Assembly (NCBI GenBank): GCA_947179485.1
Contig: OX359247.1
Span: forward strand, 54,719,131-54,783,130
Reading direction: 5' to 3'
DNA length: 64,000 bases
Origin: Allacma fusca
Lineage: Eukaryota > Arthropoda > Collembola > Symphypleona > Sminthuridae
Shown: piece by piece, positions 25,086 through 36,399 of the stretch
Layout of the letters: each line of letters begins with the position of its first letter
How positions within the stretch are numbered: position 1 is the stretch's first letter
Program-made: the position numbers and the translations under genes
The notes under the pieces: model-generated
Database searches by the model: none
Seen by the model: the letters and a program-made list of their open reading frames with translations, nothing else
Told to the model about the DNA's origin: nothing

Positions 25086-25290
25086 AAACATCACAGTTAC
25101 AGGCTACATTTTATCATCAGGCAATGTATGCATGAGAACTGTACGACCCATGCAATTTAAATGAAAAATAGTAATCGCGGTAAAACTTTCGGATAACCAA
25201 ATGCTACCGACAGATTTGTGTTAATTTATAGGTTGAAAGTTTAAACAAGTTTTAACACGCGTTATCATTTCCGCAGGCATTTACACACGT

Positions 25291-25997
25291 CTAATGGGAA
25301 CCTTCTTTACCCCAACCCCAACCGTTTCCTCCACTCTTTCCCCATCCATCTCCACCAGACTTTCCCCATCCCCAACCATCTCCGCCAGACTTTCCCCATC
25401 CCCAACCATCTCCGCCACTCTTACCCCAACCCCATCCATCTCCGCCGCTCTTGCCCCAGCCCCAACCATCACCTCCTTTCTTTTCGTCACCTCCATGTCC
25501 CCAGCCCCAACCATCACCTTTCTTCTCATCGCCACCATGTCCCCAGCCCCAACCATCACCTTTCTTTTCGTCACCACCATGTCCCCAACCCCAACCATCA
25601 CCTCCTTTCTTGTCATCTCCACCATGTCCCCAGCCCCAACCTCCGTGTTTCTCTTCGTTTTTCTTACCCCAACCCCAGCCGTCTCCACCATGTTCTTTGT
25701 GCCCCCACCCCCAGCCATCTCCGCCGTGTCCCTTGTTTCCCCAACCCCATCCCTTGTGTTGTGTCTCAGCGACCTTCAAAGTCTCCTTCTTGTCAGCAAC
25801 TGTTGTTGCGGACATAACTGCTGCAACACAGCAAGCGATGACTGCGACGAGAGCCTAAAACAAATTTAACAAAACAATAAACTTAATTACAACCTTAGAA
25901 ATCGCAGCATGCAAAGTGGGCTTGAATTCAATTAGCAACTTTAGAAATATGAAATCCTGGGTATTACACTGGTCACACTTACAAAGATATTTGCCAT
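25291..25997 (-). CDS. GW4: secreted Gly/Trp-rich repeat protein, subtype B (mirror of GW3)
   Basis: Exon 1 is 25983-25997 (MANIF), the intron 25855-25982 and exon 2 25291-25854, for 192 aa. The exon 2 translation is the same as GW3 throughout, with identical intron length, TATA position and poly(A) signal. It is the inverted-repeat copy, so either a very recent duplicate or one kept identical by arm-to-arm gene conversion. Unless the arm is an assembly duplication, the organism carries two functional doses of this protein. Confidence 0.88.
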
Positions 25998-26076
25998 TTT
26001 GAATGAAGGGATTATTATAGTTGTTTACAATTAGAGAGCTATTTGGTATTTGATAGTTCTGGGAAGCTTTGCCTCC

Positions 26077-26084
26077 TTTTTATA
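26077..26084 (-). promoter_or_regulatory. TATA box of GW4
   Basis: TATAAAAA on the minus strand, 87 bp upstream of the ATG. Confidence 0.7.
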
Positions 26085-26410
26085 CGAAACGAACTGAAGG
26101 CTCCCACATTGACTCAAGTAATTATCCCTATAGTGGATGTAGATTATGTTGAGTTCCATCATTGGGGATTCACTGTCTACCTTTATGAACGGCATGTGTC
26201 ACTTCTAAACTTTAGGCTTGAAGCTGCTACAGAGTAAGCTGTATATGCAGTTAATGTTGGAACTTTCTCCAAGTACCCATTTGATCTAATTGCAAGAAAG
26301 AACTTCATTAATAATAAGGAACAGAAGGTAAAATCGGCAGAGTACTAAACCTTGATGTACACTGCTTTATATTTGTTTGTGTACTAGGTTTATCAGATGA
26401 ATTGCATTTC

Positions 26411-26428
26411 AGCTCTGCTGCATTTAAC
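26411..26428 (+). promoter_or_regulatory. Distal conserved upstream element of GW4
   Basis: gctctgctgcatttaaca, the mirror of the GW3 copy, 414 bp upstream of the ATG. Confidence 0.5.
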
Positions 26429-27717
26429 AAGATGATTATCCTGGAAAACTTAGGATACATAAAGCACGATTAATTGCAACAGCTCCATCGTAATCTTTAC
26501 ATACATTTTACTTTGCACATGCTTTTGAAGCAAGGAATTGAATATAGAATATAGAATATAAAAATCAAAGACAAAATACATACATTATGTTCATATTCAA
26601 GATTCCACACGCTTTTGCTCACAAAAAAACGATGTGTGATCGGCTTACGAATTCAGTTTTGGTTCTAACGAAGTTTTTAGTAGATAAGAACTAACCATGG
26701 AGAATACTTCTGCTGGTAAAAGGAGAAAAATGAATTTGAAAAATGGACAAATGTTGAGATTACCACACCGGGTAGTCGGGATGCGGATCAGATTGCAGGT
26801 GAATCAAGAGCTACACAGAAACTGTAAATTGCCTTTTGCTACATTTTCTGCATACCAGGTACGTCTGGCAACACTAGTTGTTTGACATTTTAGTTTATAA
26901 CGAGCGGACAATACTGTAATAGTAACGATAACAAAAAGTAACGGCTATTTTATATTTTTTAATGGTAACGAAAATTAACGATTTAAGTATTACCGTTGTC
27001 TTGTACAGTAGTAACGGAACGGTAACGCTGAATTTTTCATACGATATTTAGTAATGTAGTGATAATTAACGACAATTTTAAAAAATATCATAATAGTGTA
27101 AAGTAACGTAACGAAACTGTGGTTGCGCATCTCTGTTCGAAACACATTCGAAGTTACGCAATAATTACATCGACTTTTTTAGATATGCTTACATCATTCC
27201 GTATCGTTTTCGAATTGTTTTACCCGTTGTTAGTACCCGTGAATCTATTTCCCACAACCAATGTTTTGTATAACTCGCAATCAGTTTAGCCCGGTTCGTT
27301 TAATAAAAAAAGTTGTTTCCCCCGTACGTAATTCCACATGTTGGAGTTACTCGACACCAACTTTTTTAAACCATAATAAGCCATAATGCCGGGAAAAAAA
27401 CCGGGGTTTGTAAAGCAGGTAATTAGTAGATAGGATTTTTTTCAGCATTTTTTCCAATTTTATATTTTGGATAATTTGGCATATCCCACATTCAAGGGAA
27501 TGAAGAGTAGATTTAGAAAGATTAATTATTTAGAAGATTTTAAGATAAAGAGTATCAAATAATGATATCAGAGTATATTTAAATTGTATTTGGAAATATA
27601 ATCGAAATAAACTCCTTTCTGTAAAGTTTTAATTTGCTGCAGTATTCTTTCAATATGATATGAAAAACTTATCGAGTTTATAATTTAGTCTTATCAAATT
27701 GTTCGTTATGTAGGAAT

Positions 27718-28122
27718 TAGTGATGCCAATGGTCTGGTCTGATCCAGTTTTTATGAAACTGGTCTGGTCCGAAGCTCAGACCAGACCAATGGTCTGGTCC
27801 AGTTTTTCGGACCAGACCAGACCAAAGACCATGGTCCGGACCATGGTCCTGAAAACCATAGTGTACTTAAACAATCACGTTTTATCCAGTGAAATTTTTG
27901 TTGTATCACCAGAAATGACATTTTTAATTCGTTCCACAGGATTTCGTTAACTCATAATTTTTTATTTTGCATACTTTTTGGACCATGGTCCTTATGGTCT
28001 GGTCTGTTCTGGTCCTGAAGCTGGACCAATTATATCTGGTCTGGTCCAAGTGTTGGATCAGACCGGACCAGACCAAAAACGGACCATAATAAATGGTCCG
28101 GACCAGACCATTGGCATCCCTA
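27718..28122. mobile_element. Second copy of the GGTCTGGTCC hAT-like element
   Basis: The ends TAGTGATGCCAATGG and inverted TAGGGATGCCAATGG are flanked by perfect 8-bp duplications gtaggaat at 27710-27717 and 28123-28130. These are the complement of attcctac around the left-arm copy, so the insertion predates the inverted duplication. Confidence 0.88.
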
Positions 28123-29100
28123 GTAGGAATGGTACTAACTTTCTGGTCCGGCATTTTGGAAGAAATTTATTGGACTGGCATGAATTTGGGACAGAGCTCA
28201 AAACAAAAAAATTCCAATTGTTCAACTGTTGATGCAGACCAAAATTTTAGCTGGGACTTGAACAGCGCAGGCATGGTGGAAATATTATTGTTTAGAAGAA
28301 ATATATTACTGATAGAGTATTTCAATTAAGAGCAATTTATACTGGATTGTTAAAATACATTAAAGCTTTATTGAAGTTTTGCTAGCAAATAGTAAGGAAA
28401 ATTCTAATTTCATTCATGAAAAGTGGGAATGGCAGTTGTGTAGCCTGTCTCTCACTAAACGTTTTTGAGGGGACAGTGTCCTACTTGTCCCTAGTTATTC
28501 AGAATTGCTTTAAGTGTAATGAATGCGTCTTTGTGGACAATATAAATTGTAAGTAAAAGCCTAACCAGATACTAGAGACAGTGACATTAGACACTCCAAT
28601 TATTTCAGCCACAATGATGGTTTTTGAATAATCGTAATTATCGTATATTAATAAATATATTTCCTGATACAGTGATTATATATGTTAACCTACTGATTGG
28701 AATAGCAACCCGGATGAAAGACGTAATTAATGCTAATTAATTAGTGCTATTGTTGAGTTAAAAGGTTGATATAAGTGATTCCAAGTAGACCTTTTGTAAC
28801 CTAGAAGGGAAAGGGGTTTAGCACTGCTTATATCCTTAAATGTCTTGAACGATTTACGTATGTAATCCGAAATTTACTTCCAGGTCGGGTTGACCTTTGC
28901 TTGGTGTTTCAAATTGCGAGAATTGGGATTTTAATTTTGGGACGGAATTTTACCCGTCTCAAACCTTACCCCCCAAATTTACTCAAAGTTAAACACGAAC
29001 ATCATAATTCTATCAACTACAACCATCTTTTCAAAGCCCAACGCATGCCCAGAGAATTGATCATAGAAATTAAGAACATAATATTTGACAAGAAGTTCAT

Positions 29101-29106
29101 TTTATT
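29101..29106 (-). terminator. Polyadenylation signal of GW5
   Basis: AATAAA on the minus strand, mirroring GW2. Confidence 0.6.
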
Positions 29107-29242
29107 TTGAATTGAAGGACTTGGTAGACATATTTGTTGCAAAATCAGGTTTTCTTGAATAGTTATTAGTACAGATCAAAAACATAAACCAGTAAATTAA
29201 CTCGCTGAATGGATAAAAACGCTTCAATTCCTTGAACTAGGT

Positions 29243-29896
29243 TTAACCGCTCCAGCCCCAACCTCCGTTGCTTCCCTGACCTCCGTGACCCCAGCCCCAA
29301 CCATCACCGCCGCTCTTTCCCCAGCCATCTCCGCCGCTCTTGCCCCAGCCCCAGCCGTCACCGCCGCTCTTTCCCCAGCCCCAGCCATCTCCTCCGCTCT
29401 TTCCCCAACCGTCTCCGCCGCTCTTTCCCCAGCCCCAACCATCTCCGCCACTCTTACCCCAACCATCACCGCCGCTCTTGCCCCAACCCCATCCGTCTCC
29501 ACCGCTCTTGCCCCAGCCCCAACCATCTCCGCCACTCTTGCCCCATCCGTCTCCGCCGCTCTTGCCCCAGCCCCAGCCATCTCCGCCACTCTTGCCCCAG
29601 CCATCACCGCCGCTCTTCCAGCCCCAGCCCCATCCCTGGTTGTGGGTCTCAGCAGTCTTCAAAGTTTCCTTCTTCTCTGCAACTGCGGTTGCGGACATGA
29701 CTGCTGCCACACAGCAAGCGAATACTCCGACCAAAGCCTACAGGTATGTAAAAACAGATATCATTACAATGTTTAAGAGTTTCAGACGTTCCAGCAAAAC
29801 AAAAATAATCAACTAAATAATAGATATTTCACTGTATTATATCACTGTAAAATTTGATCTGCGGAAGTTTCCGTCACTTACGAAAATCTTTGCCAT
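29243..29896 (-). CDS. GW5: secreted Gly/Trp-rich repeat protein, subtype A (mirror of GW2)
   Basis: Exon 1 is 29882-29896 (MAKIF), the intron 29738-29881 and exon 2 29243-29737, for 169 aa. The protein is the same as GW2 residue for residue as far as I can compare, yet the DNA differs at several third positions, for example in Gly and Trp-flanking codons. The antisense frames of the two copies therefore differ in sequence while the GW frame does not. This is good internal evidence that the GW frame is under selection. Confidence 0.88.
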
Positions 29897-29974
29897 TTTG
29901 AAAGTGTTACTTATTTGTTGTTAACAATGAAAGAACTAAAATGTTTATTAATGGTTTCACTAACTTCGACTCTC

Positions 29975-29982
29975 CTTTTATA
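29975..29982 (-). promoter_or_regulatory. TATA box of GW5
   Basis: TATAAAAG on the minus strand, 86 bp upstream of the ATG. Confidence 0.7.
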
Positions 29983-30930
29983 CTGCGTTAGCTCTTGGTC
30001 ACTGTCTTGAACGCCGTATCCCTTCACCTATGTATGTACATACATATATTCAACGGAATGCATCGATCCCCTACTCCCTGAGGAAGTTCATATACATACA
30101 TATGTACAGATATGATACATGAGAGCTTTGGATGTGCATATGCATATACATACATGGATACATTAATAAGCTTGTAACTATTTCAGCTTGTGTTAATTGG
30201 CTCAGATAAAGATAGATTTTGTTTTAGAATGGGTCTTATTGTTGCAACTTTCGCCAAGCTTCTGTGTACACATTTACAAAAAAAATATCAGAATCCCAGT
30301 AAAACGGCGTGCTACTAACAATAAGTGCAAAAAAAGCGTGAATAAACTCTTATGTACATACGACATGGCAGCGCTTATTGTAATGTGTAGTAAGAACTTG
30401 TACCCCTATGATTTTTGCACTCCTTCATCTGTGTATCTGGGTTCAGTTGTGTAGAAATGCACAACCGGCATTGAAAATTAGTATTTTATTAATTCAATAA
30501 TAATTACAATCAGAACAATGTTAATCATTTCTTTTTATTCAATTTATTCCCGCAGATATTTTTTCGAAAAATTAATAATTAAATGAGGCTTCTTCCAGAT
30601 TTGTAAAAACTTAATCTACTTGTAATTGCCCATTAAACAAAAGAAAAAACATTATGAGTAGTTTGTTCAGGAAATACGAAGTAAATTTTTAAGTTTGAAC
30701 CACACTTCCTCACAGATTTTTTATCTAGTTTGTCCTAATATTGTATACCGTGGTTCGTTCCACTGGTTTGTCTGTTTTTGTGCATAAAAATAGATTACCT
30801 TTAATATTTTTCAATTCTGCCCAAATGATTTGTAAAATATGTTTTTTTTATTAATATGCATATGTAGCGGGCTTCAGGTGAAACATTCGTTCAACCCAAA
30901 AAGTAATCCTTTTCTATGAAGTTCGGTACA

Positions 30931-32100
30931 AATCCTATATGTATACTAATTTGAAAGTGATTATCCTGATGATGGTGCCAGTTGCCACTTATGTACATGA
31001 CATGTTGAAGCAGTCATTTTTTTCGTTCATTCATGAAAGAAACACTTTAGTTTTTGTTTCAAATCATTTTTTTCATGAATGACGGGAAACATGAATCAGT
31101 ATTATTTTTTAACGTTTGTTTCGTTTAATGTAGAGGTTTATGTCATAGTAATCAAGTGTTACTGCAACTTAATTCTGTTCAAGCCAACATAAAAGCAAAA
31201 TGTACTACATGCAGTTTTCACTAAAAGATACAGGATATCTAGTTAAAAAAATTCGAATTCTAATTATGCTCTCATTCGTTTCTGTATGTAGACCATTTTG
31301 ATATTAGGCGAAATTATAATTATGCATACCATTTTGCTTTTAAAACTTGATGCATCTATTCCATTTTGCATTTAGTAAAACTGCATGTAGACCATTTTGC
31401 CTCTTCATCGACGATATATTCTTTTTTCTTACATTCTTCTTGAGTTTATCATATTCTTTGGTAGGTTTGGTGGTTGGCTCTGGTGACCTGGTCAAGTTGG
31501 AAGTCGTAGATAGCTGTCTTGTATCGTGTCAGAGACCCCTTGTGACCCCAGAATACATTTTGCGGATCAGCCATTGCGGTTCTAATTCACTTCTGTCGCA
31601 CTGTACTATATCGGCTAAAAACTGGCACTGGTTCACACGACGTACGCTCGAAGGATCAATGTTTTGCTGCGTGTTATGGCTATGGGTGTATGTACCATAT
31701 GAGATTGAGCTTAGGAAGTAAAGTGTAAAATGTGGGAAAAGTGAGACGATCTTTGCTAACTTAAAAGACTCGATATATAGATTTAGCTTAACTTTAAAAA
31801 GAGAAGAAGTAGTCAACGTTCTCTATAGTCAACTTTTACTACATACGGTCACCTGCGATGTGACTATGAAATGGTTTCACTGTACATGAGTACTGGAAAT
31901 AATTTTAAGTAATCTTCTGATCACAATGAAACTAGACCTTCGTACAATCTTACCGTCAGTATCCTAAGCCTCAGAACAAAATTTTCAAGGACATTTTAAA
32001 GCATCACATTAGTTTTTTGTCAGCCTTAACACTTGTAAACCAAGTTTTTGAAACGTTCAAAAATATTAATATTTAATAGGTTGGTTAGTATTTAGTAATA
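30931..32100. other. Intergenic sequence right of the palindrome
   Basis: Opposed open frames at 31347-31721 (+) and 31529-31816 (-) have no recognised domain. A few ttcatgaaagaa and accattttgc words recur. No supported gene. Confidence 0.35.
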
Positions 32101-32108
32101 GGCTTGCT

Positions 32109-34296
32109 TAGAGCTACTTTTGGGATCGGGATACACCCGGGAATTGGGTTCGAGATCGGGAACGGGTTCGAGTTCGGGTGTCTCATTAATGTTCCCAAAT
32201 ACTTTGGGACCAGGTTCAGGAGCATGCTCAGCAGACCCGGGATTTCAGGATCGAGACCGGGTTTGGGAACGGGTTCAAGCTTGATGCAGGTATTTGTGTT
32301 CCCGTCGGGAACCGGGAACATCTTCGTTCCCACACCCGTTACACGCTTCACGTTCCCGGGAACCACGTAACCATCTAGCGGAGAAAAAAATACAAAGCAT
32401 GCACGGTTTCCCTCGTTAAAGTGTTGAGATAATAATTTTACGAGAGCGACTTGGGCCGTTTCGCATATTGTCAGTTGGGATCGCATGTCGCATAGTAGTG
32501 ATTTCCGCCTACTCTAACTTGCAAGATGAAAGTCATTGCAAAACTCATAGTGGGAATCGTTTAAGCAGTCTTCCTGCATCTTTTTCGGCAACGCAGACCA
32601 GACGTTTAGTTTGATCACAATTTTTAATAGTTTCTAAATCTATTGTATCATGGTACGCACGCATAAGTATTGTTAAATCAATAAAAATGTGAAGAAAAAA
32701 ACTGATTTACACCAACTGCGCTGGTCCCGGGAACGAGTCCGGGTTCAAGGGATTCGGGATCGGGATTGGTAGCAAATTTTATCTGATTTCGGGTTCGGGA
32801 CCGGGATCGGGTTTGAGATCAACGGTTCAAGCATATTTAATATCTGGGTTTTTGTGCACCCGATCCCAGTATTTCGGGAACGGGTTCGGCTGTGAGTCCG
32901 AAAATATTGATGACCCGATTTTCGGGATCGGGTTCGGGCAGTGCTCGGCACGGGTATGGGTAATATTCGGGTAAACGGGTATGGGTACGGGTATGGGTAC
33001 TACCCGAGTACGGATTTTGTGTACCCGAACAATTCCGGGTACTACCCGGGTACACTTTGGTCGGCTCAAAATTTCGGGTACGGATACAGGTATGGGTACG
33101 GGTACAAGGATTTCAAAATGGGTATATACCCACCGGGTACGGGTATAATGGTGTCATTTACCCGTACCCGCGACCATTGTACCCGAGTATTTGGATATGT
33201 TGAGATTTGAGACATTTTGATGAATTTTATGAAAATAATGGAACTTCCGTCGGAAAATTCTGTCGGTATTTTTAGTAATTCTGAATACATATAGCTTATT
33301 GTTAATACCCTTTTAACCTTACAACATGCAGTAACTGTATTTCAGACTGTTGCTAAAATATATATTTATATCTATAATATATATTTTTATGGAAACAGGT
33401 TTTAGGAAGAATAATTAATAAACAGACGAGGAATAATATCAAAATAGAAGTGGAGAATAGGATTCAACAAAATTTTATGCAAAACGTCTTCATAATGTAG
33501 TAATTTGTTACTAATTGCATAAATAGTCTGATTGACACGTATGCACATGATACTTCATTAGCCACAATGAATACAATTTAAAAATTAGAGTTCCGATGAG
33601 TTGGATGGCAAGATATTTTTTGTAATTGGTAGTTGATTAGGAAAAGGCGGATATTTGTAACAAGATAATAATGAGTTACATGTACACAGAGCTACTGAGA
33701 TGAGAAAATTAATGTAAAAGGCCGAATAAATCAAGAATTGAAAAATCGAGTTGCCAAGTCCCAAGCCAAAAATGCATGTACATATGGTCTGGGTACTATA
33801 AAATACTTCGCCCATCAGCCCATAAACAATCAAATGGGGATGATTTTACTTCTAATCAAAAACGCTTATAGTTTTCTACTCTTCAATAAAAATATATAAT
33901 GTCAAATACCTCTCTAGCTAGTCAAACTTACCCACTCAGATGTCATACATTATTACATATAACGTACTATATATTACATAAAACAAATCTGGATAAAGTA
34001 CCCGGGTACGAGTACGGGTACGACACTGAGATACCCGAGTATGGGTACAATTTTCGAGTATTTTCGGGTACGGGTACAATACGGGTACAGGTACATGGAT
34101 TGAGATAACATTGCGGGTACGGGTACGAAAAATTTGTACCCGGATACTCGGGTATGGGTACGGATATAGCTACCAGTTATTGAAGTATCCGCACTTCGGG
34201 TACGGATACGGGTACGGGTACCGATTTTTCGTATTTTCGTGCCGAGCACTGGGTTCGGGAATGGGATCAAACTTTTCGTTCCCACAAGTAGCTCTA
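32109..34296. mobile_element. hAT-like element with GGGTTCGGGATCGGG arrays (2188 bp, contains a nested element)
   Basis: The termini read TAGAGCTACTTTTGGGATCG on the left and, inverted, TAGAGCTACTTGTGGGAACG on the right. The perfect 8-bp duplication ggcttgct lies at 32101-32108 and 34297-34304. Subterminal arrays of gggatcggg and gggttcggg words fill 32120-32350 on the left and 32730-32938 plus 34252-34290 on the right, around a short unique core. A second element (32939-34251) has inserted into the right array. Without that insert and one duplication copy it is about 870 bp. No transposase is visible. Confidence 0.9.
32939..34251. mobile_element. Nested hAT-like element with GGGTACGGGTATGGG arrays (1313 bp)
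   Basis: The termini read CAGTGCTCGGCACGG on the left and, inverted, CAGTGCTCGGCACG on the right. The perfect 8-bp duplication ggttcggg, drawn from the host array itself, lies at 32931-32938 and 34252-34259. Arrays of gggtacgggtatggg and complements occupy 32948-33190 and 33998-34225. The core (about 33200-33990) is AT-rich and non-coding. The frames through the arrays read as Tyr/Gly-rich or Arg/Ser-rich and are not genes. Confidence 0.92.
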
Positions 34297-34320
34297 GGCT
34301 TGCTAATACAGCTGACGTTG

Positions 34321-34900
34321 CGTTTTGGAATTAGACAAGAGGAAACTAAATGTAATGAATGCATCTTTGTGGCTAATCTAAATTGTAAGTAAAGGCGTAA
34401 ACAGGCTCTAGGGACAGTGGCATAAGACATCCCAATTATTGCAGCAATAATGAGCACATTCATAATTATCGTATATTGATAAATACAGGCTTGATGCAGT
34501 GATGATATATAACCTAATGGTTGGAATTGTAACCTGGATGAAAGATAAATAAATTTATTTATTGTTGAGTTATAAAGTTGACATAAAAAAAAATCAAAGT
34601 AGACTTCAAAGGGAGAGGGGTTTAACACTGCTAATATCCTTAATTGTCAAACATTCCGGTATTCCGGAATTAACTCCCACGTTGTTCTGACTTTTTCTTG
34701 GTATTTGAAATTGTGAGAATACAATTCGTATTTTTCATTTTTAATTTCAAAAGGTCAGCATTTCGCTAGTCGCAAACCTTTCCACTCTACTCCAGATACA
34801 TGTCTACAACGACTGAGGTTAAGAATTCTAGGATTTACAACCATGTTGCACTGACTATTTCTTGGTTTTGAAATCGTGATACTTTTTCCATACTTTGGAT
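34321..34900. repeat. Diverged duplicate of the subtype A gene 3' flank
   Basis: Sequence beginning taaatgtaatgaatgcatct and running to about 34730 is related to 28500-28920 (3' of GW5), its mirror in the left arm, and 55290-55400 (3' of GW9). Here it abuts the subtype B gene GW6 rather than a subtype A gene. Confidence 0.6.
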
Positions 34901-35089
34901 ACTTTCTCCATGCGCAGGACATCCCTTTTAAAAAGCATACTAAGTTACTAAATGTAGATGGTTTTCTTAAATATTTAACCAAACACATGCATTCTTAAAT
35001 AATATTTCAGATCCCTTGGTAAGATATTTATAAATTAACGCTTTCACCGATTACCACAGAAATATTGATTAAAACATTCCAAAACCATT

Positions 35090-35095
35090 TTTATT
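35090..35095 (-). terminator. Polyadenylation signal of GW6
   Basis: AATAAA on the minus strand, 211 bp after the stop, in sequence matching the 3' end of GW4. Confidence 0.6.
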
Positions 35096-35305
35096 AAAAA
35101 TCACATTTCCAGGCTACATATTATCATCAGGCAGTGTATGCGCTAGAACTTTACCATGTAATTTAAATGAAAAATAGTACAGTATTAGTGGAAAGACTTT
35201 CGTATAATTAACCAAATGCTACCAAGAGATTTGTGTTAATTTATAGGTTGTAAGTTTAAACAAGTTTTAACACGTGTTGTCATATCTCCAGAGATTTACC
35301 TCCGT

Positions 35306-35916
35306 CTAATGGGAACCTTCTTTACCCCAACCCCAACCGTTTCCTCCACTCTTGCCCCATCCATCTCCACCAGACTTTCCCCATCCCCAACCATCTCCGC
35401 CACTCTTACCCCAACCCCATCCATCTCCGCCACTTTTGCCCCATCCATCTCCACCTGACTTTCCCCATCCCCAACCATCTCCACCACTCTTGCCCCAGCC
35501 CCAACCATCACCTCCTTTCTTTTCGTCACCTCCATGTCCCCAGCCCCAACCATCACCTCCTTCCTTGTCATCTCCACCATGTCCCCAACCCCAACCTCCG
35601 TGTTTCTCATCTTCTTTCTTGCCCCATCCCCAGCCATCTCCGCCGTGTCCCTTGTTTCCCCAACCCCATCCCTTGTGTTGTGTCTCAGCGACCTTCAAAG
35701 TTTCCTTCTTGTCAGCAACTGTTGTTGCGGACATAACTGCTGCAATGCAGCAAGCAATGACTGCGACCAGAGCCTAAAAACGAATATTGGTTACAATAAA
35801 CTTAAGTAAAACCTTAGAAATCGCAGCATAAAAAGTAGGTGTGAATTCAATTTGTAAAGTTAGAAATGTGAAATCCTGGGAATTAAACTACCAACACTTA
35901 CAAAGATATTTGCCAT
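35306..35916 (-). CDS. GW6: secreted Gly/Trp-rich repeat protein, subtype B
   Basis: Exon 1 is 35902-35916 (MANIF), the intron 35774-35901 and exon 2 35306-35773, for 160 aa. The signal core is ALVAVIACCIAAVMSA and the linker DKKETLKVAETQHK. The array is shorter than in GW3/GW4: fewer GHGGDEKKG units and mixed GWGWGKSGGD and GWGKSGGD units, with the same GWGWGKEGSH end. Flanks from about 34910 to 36380 are recognisably homologous to those of GW4, including the distal element, so it is a segmental paralogue with array contraction. Confidence 0.9.
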
Positions 35917-35990
35917 TTTGAATATTTGTTGCAGTTGTTTACACTGAGCGAACTATATGGTATTTGATAATTCTGGGAAGCTGTCCTTCC

Positions 35991-35998
35991 TTTTTATA
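35991..35998 (-). promoter_or_regulatory. TATA box of GW6
   Basis: TATAAAAA on the minus strand, 82 bp upstream of the ATG. Confidence 0.65.
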
Positions 35999-36347
35999 CT
36001 GAAGGAGTTCTAGGTTGCCATGTGGAGACATGCATTCCTATAGTCTTCACGAATTACATATGGTGGATGCAGATTGTGTCGATTTGTACAATATTCAGTA
36101 TTCATGATGTTTACCTCGAAGTTTACAGTGGGACCTTTTCGTGAAATATACCTACCTTTAGTACCGTGGTTGCTGTTGAAACTTTCTCCAAGTTGCTAAG
36201 TACAGTATCCATTTAAACTGCAAGCAGGTACAGTATTAACAAACATGCCACAGAAGGTAATATTGAGATAGGCGAAGTATTTAATAAATACCAGATTGTA
36301 ACGATGCACATTTAGAGGGTCTGTACCATCAGATCAATCTAGTTTAA

Positions 36348-36367
36348 GCTCTGTTGCATTTAACACG
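36348..36367 (+). promoter_or_regulatory. Distal conserved upstream element of GW6
   Basis: gctctgttgcatttaacacg, followed by atgataatcct and preceded by atcagat, 432 bp upstream of the ATG. Confidence 0.5.
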
Positions 36368-36399
36368 ATGATAATCCTATAAACCTTTCATTTATGAAA

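Larger units (their letters stand above)
24139..30930. repeat. Right arm of the giant inverted repeat
   Basis: Reverse complement of about 4400-11281. The inner edge is sharp at aagtcctaaaa (24138-24148). Near identity continues to about 30400; from there to about 30930 similarity is lower with indels. It carries GW4, GW5 and a copy of the 402-bp hAT-like element. Confidence 0.9.

Noticed and set aside
24139-30930. Right palindrome arm as a pure assembly duplication of the left
   Set aside because: Not excluded, but silent substitutions, small indels and graded outer divergence argue for a real, older duplication or two haplotypes rather than a copied contig.
31347-31816. Opposed 124-aa and 95-aa ORFs as genes
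   Set aside because: No motif, splice structure or promoter could be supported on either strand.
32104-34392. Tyr/Gly-rich and Arg/Ser-rich ORFs in the GGGTACGGG region
   Set aside because: They are translations of transposon word arrays bounded by inverted termini and 8-bp duplications.
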